Shown in pieces: positions 1 to 4,910 of a stretch of 9,304 bases of DNA. This stretch comes from Gammaproteobacteria bacterium (GTDB lineage Bacteria; Pseudomonadota; Gammaproteobacteria; DSM-16500). The notes beneath the pieces were generated by a model. That model did not search any database, was not told the DNA's origin, and worked only from the letters and a program-made list of their open reading frames with translations. How positions within the stretch are numbered: the first letter of the stretch is position 1; every line of letters starts with the position of its first letter. The DNA lies in NCBI GenBank assembly GCA_009885665.1, contig VFKI01000167.1, positions 1-9,304 of the forward strand, read 5' to 3'. A program made the position numbers and the translations under genes.

Positions 1-55
1 ATCTCCTACATAAAGCAGGGTAAATGTTGGCGATGGGGGAGTTGTCAGAGGGGGG

Positions 56-79
56 AAAAACGGCAGGAAAGCCGTTTTT
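56..79 (-). terminator. Hairpin terminator, probable end of tolB-pal-cpoB transcript
   Basis: The sequence shows a perfect 9-bp inverted repeat, AAAAACGGC (56-64) and GCCGTTTTT (71-79), with a 6-base AGGAAA loop. The A-run on one side and T-run on the other let it act as an intrinsic terminator on either strand. It lies about 136 bases past the cpoB stop, inside repeat copy A, so the repeat may supply the operon's terminator. The GC part of the stem is only four pairs, so efficiency may be moderate. Confidence 0.6.
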
Positions 80-82
80 GTC

Positions 83-136
83 GCGCAGAGTGCGCCCGGA
101 GGGCGAGCCTCCAAGGATGGAGGCGAGACACTGCGC
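83..136. other. Predicted three-way-junction fold inside repeat copy A
   Basis: An outer stem GCGCAG (83-88) / CTGCGC (131-136), extendable by TG/CA across a two-base bulge, encloses two hairpins. These are CGCCC-GGA-GGGCG at 93-105 and GCCTCC-AAGGAT-GGAGGC at 107-124. All three stems are exact complements and lie consecutively, giving a compact cloverleaf-like fold. It has no features of a tRNA. It could be a structured small RNA, a protein-binding repeat core or DNA cruciform. Function is unknown; the base pairing is read directly from the sequence. Confidence 0.45.
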
Positions 137-215
137 TATTCTCCCCCTCTGACGTTCGTCAATGCAGTTTGCCGCGTACTCAGTTTCCCTACCCTATCTT
201 TTTTAATAGATACAA

Positions 216-1208
216 TCAATGCCCCGCCACACGCAATTGCTTCAATTGCTCACTTGCCAAGTGCGCTGATGAACTGTCTGGATAATTATCAATGACTTTT
301 TTGAATGCCGCCCGCGCCGCCGACCACTTTTGCGTTGCCGCATAGGCAATGCCCAACTTCAATTGCGCATTCGGTAACATCGGACTGTCTGGATATTGTG
401 ACACCACAGTCTGAAATTCATGCGCCGATTGGTCTGGCTTACCTTGCAAACCATACAATTCCCCTAACCAATAATGCGCATTCGCGGCAAATTGACCCGC
501 CGGATATTTTTGCAACATTTTTTGCAATACACCTATCGCATCGCTATATTTATTCGCTTGTACTAAGTTGATAGCCGTTTGATAAGTCTGCTGCTCTTCC
601 GCCACATTCGGCTGACTGGCCGTTGCTGTTGCAACCGTTGATCCTGTATCCGAGGTTGCTGCACTTGACGTAGATTTTCGCGCTGTTTTGGGTGACAGCA
701 AGCCAGGTCGATGCGTAATAACTTTTACTTCTTTTGTCTGCTTTCCCAACGCCGTCACGCGACTATCTAAATCGCTATACATCGTTTTTTGCGCAGCCTG
801 CGCTTGCTGCAATTGATGGGTTAAATCATCCACCCGACCGCGCAAGGTTTGCACTTCTGCCTGCATGGCATCCATTCGCGTTGCATTATTGGTTTGTTGC
901 ATATTGACAATCTGTTGCTCGATACGTGACAAACGTTGCGATTCCGTTAAGCCCGCTGTCGGCGGCATAGTCGTGGTAACGGTAGGGGCTGCAGCAGCAG
1001 AGGACGGCGTATTATCCGCCGCAATATCTTCATCGCTATAGTAGTCAGTATCATTATCATTATTCCCTTGCGTTACTGCGGCAGATTGCGCCGGCGCTCG
1101 GCTATTCACCACCGGGGGATAATTATCGATATCATAGACTGGCGCATCGGCCAGTGCGGCCGACGCCAAGGTAAATGATGTTATTAATAACGCAGTACGA
1201 AGATACAT
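216..1208 (-). CDS. cpoB: Cell division coordinator CpoB (YbgF), Tol-Pal-associated periplasmic TPR protein
   Basis: This 330-aa protein matches the CpoB plan. A signal peptide ends near ALA-DAP (cleavage after about residue 20). A low-complexity acidic/Ala-Thr linker follows, then a heptad-rich coiled coil at about 87-155 (family role: trimerisation). After a Ser/Thr/Ala linker come three TPR repeats at about 207-236, 243-273 and 280-310, with typical YWLGELY, AQLKLGIAYA and F-YPDS signatures. In E. coli, CpoB acts in the periplasm with TolA and PBP1B to coordinate peptidoglycan synthesis with outer-membrane constriction; that role is assigned by family. The linkers make it longer than the E. 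coli protein (about 260 aa). The ATG lies three bases after the pal stop, with only GGGG in the pal 3' end as a possible ribosome site, so translational coupling to pal is likely. Confidence 0.93.
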   Translation of the reverse strand: MYLRTALLITSFTLASAALADAPVYDIDNYPPVVNSRAPAQSAAVTQGNNDNDTDYYSDEDIAADNTPSSAAAAPTVTTTMPPTAGLTESQRLSRIEQQIVNMQQTNNATRMDAMQAEVQTLRGRVDDLTHQLQQAQAAQKTMYSDLDSRVTALGKQTKEVKVITHRPGLLSPKTARKSTSSAATSDTGSTVATATASQPNVAEEQQTYQTAINLVQANKYSDAIGVLQKMLQKYPAGQFAANAHYWLGELYGLQGKPDQSAHEFQTVVSQYPDSPMLPNAQLKLGIAYAATQKWSAARAAFKKVIDNYPDSSSAHLASEQLKQLRVAGH

Positions 1209-1211
1209 ATG

Positions 1212-1763
1212 TTACCCCATTTGCTGCGGCACAATCACCGCACGTCTATCTTGTTGATAATCGTCTTCTGTATAACCATTCGGTACGGCAGGTCTTTCAT
1301 CGCCATAGCTGACCAAACGCACTTGATCACGATTAACGCCGCGCGTTTCCATCAGCGCCAATACAGCTTGCGCACGCCGTTCGCCCAACGCAATATTATA
1401 TTCGCGACTGCCACGTGGATCCGTATTTCCTTCAATGATAATTTTCACATTAGGATGCGCAACTAAATAATCGGCATTTGCCAATACAGCGGGTCTATCA
1501 CTCTCTTGAACATCACTACGATCAAAGGCAAAGTGATACGTACGCTGCGCCAATAAATTACCTTGGCCACTCCCCGTTCCCATCCCGCCACTGCCATCAC
1601 CAAAATTCTGTCCTTCACTCAATCCTGACGTTTGCGCACCACTGCCACCTGCCGCGCCATTAACACCATTAGCACCATTGATACCATGCTTGGTGGTACA
1701 GGCTGCCAACACCGTCATCGTGCCGAAAATGAATAATGTTTTTACTACTGTCTTTAGGTTCAT
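1212..1763 (-). CDS. pal: Peptidoglycan-associated lipoprotein Pal
   Basis: This 183-aa outer-membrane lipoprotein anchors the outer membrane to peptidoglycan and is the dynamic partner of TolB and TolA. Residues 1-21 form a lipoprotein signal peptide with lipobox LAAC; Cys22 is the lipidation site. A Gly/Asn/Ala/Ser-rich tether spans about 26-69. An OmpA-type peptidoglycan-binding domain covers about 72-180, including TYHFAFDRSDV, the EGNTDPRGSREYN block (110-122) and the GERRAQAV helix. The frame is open 45 codons further upstream, but the start at 1763 is chosen because it begins the signal peptide and has a good AAGGAG site, and because upstream starts would overlap tolB. The Gly-rich tether is longer than in E. 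coli Pal. It lies ten bases after tolB and three before cpoB. Confidence 0.96.
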   Translation of the reverse strand: MNLKTVVKTLFIFGTMTVLAACTTKHGINGANGVNGAAGGSGAQTSGLSEGQNFGDGSGGMGTGSGQGNLLAQRTYHFAFDRSDVQESDRPAVLANADYLVAHPNVKIIIEGNTDPRGSREYNIALGERRAQAVLALMETRGVNRDQVRLVSYGDERPAVPNGYTEDDYQQDRRAVIVPQQMG

Positions 1764-1769
1764 GCTTTT

Positions 1770-1775
1770 CTCCTT
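1770..1775 (-). promoter_or_regulatory. Pal ribosome binding site overlapping the tolB stop codon
   Basis: On the minus strand AAGGAG lies six bases before the pal ATG and overlaps the tolB TAA (1774-1776). Ribosomes finishing tolB would uncover or hand over to this site. It decides in favour of the 183-residue Pal start over the upstream in-frame starts. Confidence 0.75.
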
Positions 1776-3081
1776 AACTTTTCCACGGCGACCAGGCGGG
1801 ATCCTGGACATCTCCACTTGCAATGGGTAACAATAATTCGATGCCGCCATCGGTTGACACCATCGCCAACATATTACGGTTATCATGTACGGTACCATAC
1901 AATACCATACTGCCGTTCGGCGCTACACTAGGGGAAGCATTATCTGTCTTAGAAGATGCAGTAAGCACGCGAAACGCGCCCGTATCCAGGTTCAAAATGC
2001 CGATATTAAAATAACCCGAGGTTTGATTCAATACCACTATATGCTTGCCATCATGGGTAAATGATGGCCGCGCATTATAATTACCGCTATACGTCACGCG
2101 ACTGATCGCCCCGCTCGCTAAATTGAGTTGATACACTTGCGGGCTGCCCGCGCGATTAGAGGTGAACATAATCGATTTACCCTCCGGCGAAAATGCGGGC
2201 TCGGTATTAATCGACCAGTCATGCGTCAATTGGCGTAAATGACCACTGGCAAGATTGAGTAAATAAATATTAGGGGCGCCGGTTTGCTTCGACAATACCA
2301 ATGCCAATTGTCGGCCATCGGGTGAAAAAGCCGGCGCACCATTGATGCCAGGGAAAGCGCTAACGAGGTGGCGCCTGCCTGTCACAACATCTTGCACATA
2401 AATCGCTGCGCGCTGATGCTCAAATGAAACATAGGCAATACGTCTACCATCCGGCGACCAACTGGGTGACATAATAGGATCAGGCGACACCAACAGCGCA
2501 TGTGGATTGTAGCCATCCTCGTCTGAAACTTGTAAGGAATAACGCGCTGGGGCATTGGCAGGACGTTCGACAACGATATAGGCAAGGTGCGTCGAAAACA
2601 CACCGCGCACCCCCGTCAACTGTTGATAAACTAAATCGCTGATATGATGCGCCAACATGCGCAATGATGCTGCCGATACATTATCATACGTTTTAGCCAA
2701 CATCGCACGCTTGTCATGTTGGTAAGTATCAGAAAGGCTGAAGCTTACGCGATAATGACCATCGCCAAGATTGTCAACTTTACCCTTAACGACTGCATCC
2801 GCACCTAAATTGCTGTGATACCAAGCAGGCGCTTGGGTAGGTAAGACCCCTGCGTCGCTATAAACAGTAAAGCGACCACTGTTTTTTAAATCATTTCCGA
2901 CTACCGCGCTAATGGCCGTTGGCGGCGTGGCGCCCTGCTGAACAAATGGCGCAACGGCAATGGGAATAGCGCCTGACACGCCGCGCGTCAATTCCATGCT
3001 CAATAAAGCATGCGCACACAATGGGAATAGCAAAAAAAAGCCGAAGAAAAACAAGCCCAACTGACGTAGACGTGATCGCAT
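1774..3081 (-). CDS. tolB: Tol-Pal system beta-propeller protein TolB
   Basis: This 435-aa periplasmic protein is the usual TolB length. A signal peptide with a Phe/Leu-rich core spans 1-25 (cleavage near AHA-LL). The mature N-terminus LLSMELTRGVSGAIPIAVAPF is the segment that in E. coli TolB switches between TolA and Pal binding. The N-terminal alpha/beta domain runs to about 160. A C-terminal beta-propeller follows, with repeated blade motifs at about 205 (PSWSPDGRRIAY), 250 (PAFSPDGRQLAL), 295 (PAFSPEGKSIMFTSNR), 339 (PSFTHDGKHIVV), 384 (PSVAPNGSMVLY) and a closing PAWSPW at 428-433. It heads the operon with pal and cpoB. The start has only a weak GGGTG ribosome site. tolQRA, often just upstream, are absent; repeat B and then the MITE/H1 cassette occupy that place. 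Confidence 0.97.
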   Translation of the reverse strand: MRSRLRQLGLFFFGFFLLFPLCAHALLSMELTRGVSGAIPIAVAPFVQQGATPPTAISAVVGNDLKNSGRFTVYSDAGVLPTQAPAWYHSNLGADAVVKGKVDNLGDGHYRVSFSLSDTYQHDKRAMLAKTYDNVSAASLRMLAHHISDLVYQQLTGVRGVFSTHLAYIVVERPANAPARYSLQVSDEDGYNPHALLVSPDPIMSPSWSPDGRRIAYVSFEHQRAAIYVQDVVTGRRHLVSAFPGINGAPAFSPDGRQLALVLSKQTGAPNIYLLNLASGHLRQLTHDWSINTEPAFSPEGKSIMFTSNRAGSPQVYQLNLASGAISRVTYSGNYNARPSFTHDGKHIVVLNQTSGYFNIGILNLDTGAFRVLTASSKTDNASPSVAPNGSMVLYGTVHDNRNMLAMVSTDGGIELLLPIASGDVQDPAWSPWKS

Positions 3082-3087
3082 TGCACA

Positions 3088-3113
3088 CCCAGTATAAAAA
3101 TATTCAATTTATA
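3088..3113 (-). promoter_or_regulatory. AT-rich candidate promoter for tolB-pal-cpoB
   Basis: Between repeat B and the tolB ATG lie about 32 mostly A/T bases on the minus strand, including TATAAA (3113-3108) and TATACT (3096-3091), either of which could be a -10 box. No convincing -35 box lies at the right distance, and TATACT is so close to the ATG that its transcript would be nearly leaderless. This is the only plausible non-repeat promoter region for the operon in view. Any -35 element would fall inside the repeat. Confidence 0.25.
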
Positions 3114-3224
3114 GTATCTATTACAAAAGATAGGATAGAAGAACCGAAGTACGCAGCACACTGCATTGACGAGCGTCAGAGGGGGAGAATGGCTCTCTCC
3201 CCCTCTGACAACTCCCCCATCGCC
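3114..3224 (+). repeat. Intergenic repeat, copy B (short form)
   Basis: This 111-bp repeat is the inverted partner of 29-213. It begins GTATCTATTA, as copy A does on its operon-facing side, and ends CTCCCCCATCGCC. Where copy A has the extra 84 bases, this copy has a short AT-containing loop, so it is either the unexpanded form or a deletion derivative. Its core (3175-3209) is a perfect 14-bp inverted repeat, GTCAGAGGGGGAGA / TCTCCCCCTCTGAC, around a 7-base loop. It lies 32 bases upstream of the tolB ATG, so it occupies the operon's promoter region. Confidence 0.8.
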
Positions 3225-3343
3225 TGCCTAACCGAATGCCATTAGAATAGCCCTCTCCTCCCGGAGTCCCTCATCGCGAAATACCAAAAGATTTTTTTAA
3301 AGAAGCTATAGCGATTTTCAAATAAGTCAATTGGAATGGCTTA
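3225..3343. other. Unannotated spacer between repeat B and MITE copy 1
   Basis: I see no gene in these roughly 120 bases. Reading leftwards out of MITE copy 1, the minus frame stays open for 23 more codons to a TGA at 3271-3273. With the MITE removed, the frames crossing the junction do not restore a longer ORF, so there is no evidence that the MITE broke a gene here. A T-run near 3292-3297 is not preceded by a convincing hairpin. Confidence 0.4.
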
Positions 3344-3520
3344 GGCTCTGCGCATAAATAACTTTGACAGATTGCGCCCAGCGTGGTGTCAGATATAAGC
3401 GTACCGGAAGAAGAAAAATAGCAGGAATACTGAAGTATTTCGAGGTTTTCCGACTGAGGAACGTTTATAGATGATGCCATGATGGGATGCAAGGTGTAAA
3501 AGTTATTTATGCGCAGAGCC
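3344..3520 (-). mobile_element. MITE-like element, copy 1 (177 bp)
   Basis: This non-autonomous element has terminal inverted repeats beginning GGCTCTGCGCATAAATAAC. They are perfect for 22 bp, or 25 of 26 with one mismatch. TTA flanks it on both sides (3341-3343, 3521-3523), which fits a 3-bp target duplication. It is the reverse complement of 4113-4289 with two substitutions. In the element's own orientation one frame is open end to end and contains an ATG at 3480 (minus). No transposase lies in the window. The TTA/TAA duplication and GG-starting ends recall IS5-group elements with TNA targets; that assignment is inference. Confidence 0.9.
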
Positions 3521-3618
3521 TTAGTAAAATATCACCATGGGTTTCGTCGATTTTAGTTTTTTTGGGCGGCCTCAGTGTGTTGCGGAGAAATTCTAAGTAA
3601 ATAAGGAATTACCCTAAG

Positions 3619-3662
3619 CAACACTATAAAGTATGTTATTTTTTTTTCCAGTGTTGTATGAT
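3619..3662 (+). promoter_or_regulatory. Promoter/operator region of the histone-like gene
   Basis: This AT-rich stretch contains a 7-bp inverted repeat, CAACACT (3619-3625) and AGTGTTG (3650-3656), enclosing a long T-tract. TATGAT (3657-3662) is a good -10 candidate and would start transcription about 27 bases before the ATG, leaving room for the GGAAAGGA ribosome site. TATAAA at 3625-3630 is an alternative. No strong -35 box is visible. The inverted repeat could be an operator. Confidence 0.35.
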
Positions 3663-3696
3663 CGGTACTGTTACTCACTTGGAAAGGAATCAAACC

Positions 3697-4023
3697 ATGG
3701 TCGCACGCAAAAAAGTTGCAAAGAAAGCCGGTCGTAAAGTTGTTAAAGCTAAAGTGCAGAATGTAGCCAAGCTGCATAAAGCGGAAGTTAAAGCGTTAAA
3801 GGCAGCGCACAAAGCTGATTTGAAAAAGGCAATTGCTAAAGCGTTCAAAGAAGGCTTGAAAGAAGGCAAGGCAGTTAGCAAGAAAAAAGTTGTCAAAAAG
3901 TCAGCGAGCCGCAAAGTAGCAAAAGTAGCGAAAGTTGCCAAGGTCGCGAAGAAAGTTAAAGTTGCCAAAGTAGCCAAGAAGGTTGCTAAAAAAGGCGCTA
4001 AGAAAACACGCGCTAAGAAATAG
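3697..4023 (+). CDS. Histone H1-like DNA-binding protein, Lys/Ala/Val-rich
   Basis: This 108-aa, extremely basic protein has no acidic patch. The N-terminal part (1-60) contains an amphipathic Lys/Ala segment with a few Glu (KAEVKALKAAHKADLKKAI). From about 61 to the end it is almost pure K/V/A, with tandem AKV/KVAK units and an AKKTRAKK tail, like the C-terminal tails of eukaryotic H1 and of bacterial H1-like proteins (Chlamydia HctA/HctB type, Bordetella BpH1, Coxiella Hq1). Such proteins bind and compact DNA. The start at 3697 is preferred over the in-frame 3658 ATG because GGAAAGGA lies at 3681-3688 and MVARKKVAKK begins the basic region. It is monocistronic, with its own terminator, and sits between two inverted MITE copies. 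Low complexity makes exact orthology uncertain. Confidence 0.85.
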   Translation: MVARKKVAKKAGRKVVKAKVQNVAKLHKAEVKALKAAHKADLKKAIAKAFKEGLKEGKAVSKKKVVKKSASRKVAKVAKVAKVAKKVKVAKVAKKVAKKGAKKTRAKK

Positions 4024-4052
4024 TTTTTTCCTCACTTTGCGCTGAGTGAATG

Positions 4053-4087
4053 AAACGCCTCGGAGAGACTGTCTCTGGGGCGTTTTT
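4053..4087 (+). terminator. Strong intrinsic terminator of the histone-like gene
   Basis: A stem of about 13 pairs with two G-T wobbles forms between AACGCCTCGGAGA (4054-4066) and TCTCTGGGGCGTT (4072-4084), with a GACTG loop, followed by a T-run to 4087. It begins 30 bases after the TAG stop. It should insulate the histone-like gene from the downstream MITE and the 4310 gene. Confidence 0.9.
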
Positions 4088-4112
4088 ATATTTGGAACGT
4101 GTATGTTCCTTA

Positions 4113-4289
4113 GGCTCTGCGCATAAATAACTTTTACACCTTGCATCCCATCATGGCATCATCTATAAACGTTCCTCAGTCGAAAAACCTCGAAATACTT
4201 CAGTATTCCTGCTATTTTTCTTCTTCCGGTACGCTTATATCTGACACCACGCTGGGCGAAATCTGTCAAAGTTATTTATGCGCAGAGCC
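4113..4289 (+). mobile_element. MITE-like element, copy 2 (177 bp)
   Basis: This copy is the same length as copy 1, inverted relative to it, and flanked by TTA at 4110-4112 and 4290-4292. It differs from copy 1 at two positions. A small frame starts at ATG 4153, reads through the whole right half and leaves the element, ending at TAA 4315-4317. It therefore overlaps the first codons of the 4310 gene by 8 bases. No ribosome site precedes ATG 4153, so translation is doubtful. A central AATACT-TC-AGTATT palindrome may mark a hairpin. Confidence 0.9.
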
Positions 4290-4309
4290 TTATGTAGGAG
4301 ATATAAAAA

Positions 4310-4825
4310 ATGCATAAAAAAAATTCTATTAAACTTATCCTAGAAAACGCTACAAAGATTAATCAAAAATATATGCTTGTAAAGCAAAGCAGCTTGCAGC
4401 GTGCTGCCAATAGCCATGAATGGAAAAAAGCAACACAAGATTTTCATGATAGCTACGATCAACTGGCTTTTCCTGGCGGACTTGATCATGCGCTCGACGC
4501 TTTAAAAAAGAATGACCCCGCAACAATTGACCATGCCATCCTTTATTTAGAAGCGGACCCTTACTTTTATCGTTCAGGGTATATCAAGCAAAAGATTATC
4601 CGCCTCTTAAAGCAATCAACGCTTTCACCACACCATATTTTACAGCTGCAGGCAGTATTAATTGCAAATATTCAACGTGGCGGGCGATCACGCGAATATT
4701 GCCGACTGGCCAAGAAGATTCAAACACCGGTTTTTATTGAGCGACTGCAAGAGATAATGCGTACCGCAAAGCATGAACAGATTATTGAGTGGGTAAAAGT
4801 CATGTTGGCGGTTATTCTGGGGTGA
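4310..4825 (+). CDS. Conserved-looking protein of unknown function (171 aa)
   Basis: This soluble-looking, mostly helical protein has no signal peptide. The ATG follows TAGGAG (4295-4300) at good spacing. The C-terminal half has a dense pattern that looks conserved: LEADPYFYRSGYIKQKI at about 80-96, then RGGRSREYCRLAKKI at about 123-137. From memory, a similar 'FRSGY-K ... R-REYCRLA' pattern occurs in uncharacterised proteobacterial proteins, but I cannot verify this and assign no function. The N-terminal 50 residues are Lys/Asn/Ser-rich and less distinctive. The gene begins 20 bp after MITE copy 2, so its promoter lies within or very close to the element. It converges with the helicase gene, 85 bases away, with no clear terminator between them. 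Confidence 0.75.
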   Translation: MHKKNSIKLILENATKINQKYMLVKQSSLQRAANSHEWKKATQDFHDSYDQLAFPGGLDHALDALKKNDPATIDHAILYLEADPYFYRSGYIKQKIIRLLKQSTLSPHHILQLQAVLIANIQRGGRSREYCRLAKKIQTPVFIERLQEIMRTAKHEQIIEWVKVMLAVILG

Positions 4826-4910
4826 AATATAGCTTCTTTAGAAAAATCTTTCGGCATTTCGCAATATATGGGGGCGCCGTGGGGCGCGATGCTAATTCAT
4901 TTGTCTGGTA

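Larger units (their letters stand above)
29..213 (-). repeat. Intergenic repeat, copy A (long form)
   Basis: This 185-bp repeat fills the space downstream of cpoB and matches the reverse complement of 3114-3224. The cpoB-proximal arm (213 down to 141) matches 3114-3187 at roughly 85% by eye with one indel. The far arm (29-54) is identical to the reverse complement of 3199-3224 over 26 bases. The arms carry an inverted GTCAGAGGGGG / CCCCCTCTGAC pair. Unlike copy B, this copy has about 84 extra bases in the middle (roughly 56-139), holding a terminator-like hairpin and a branched fold. The repeat end lies two bases from the cpoB stop codon. No coding potential was seen. I do not recognise the family by name; it resembles the palindromic intergenic repeats of many gammaproteobacteria. 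Confidence 0.8.

Noticed and set aside
1..13. ATCTCCTACATAA is the exact reverse complement of 4289-4301 or nearby bases next to MITE copy 2.
   Set aside because: A 13-base match is about what chance gives when all pairs in 9.3 kb are compared, and neither side extends.
83..136. Cloverleaf-like fold considered as a tRNA.
   Set aside because: It is too short, with no anticodon arm of proper size, no T-loop GTTCGA-like sequence and no CCA-adjacent acceptor stem.
1764..1898. Open frame extending pal 45 codons upstream.
   Set aside because: It overlaps tolB, lacks a ribosome site, and would bury the clear lipoprotein signal peptide starting at 1763.
3658..3696. Upstream ATG giving the histone-like protein 13 more residues.
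   Set aside because: The strong GGAAAGGA site fits the 3697 ATG, and the extra residues are not basic and include the ribosome site itself.
3690..3977. Antisense frame over the histone-like gene, rich in Ala/Thr/Phe/Leu, looking like a membrane protein.
   Set aside because: It is the mirror of lysine/alanine/valine codons in the sense gene and has no start signals of its own.
3114..4289. Repeats considered as a CRISPR array.
   Set aside because: There are two different families in inverted orientation, with genes between them and no regular spacers.
4874..4887. GCGCC-GTGG-GGCGC hairpin between the convergent genes as a shared terminator.
   Set aside because: The stem is only five pairs and no T-run follows on either strand.
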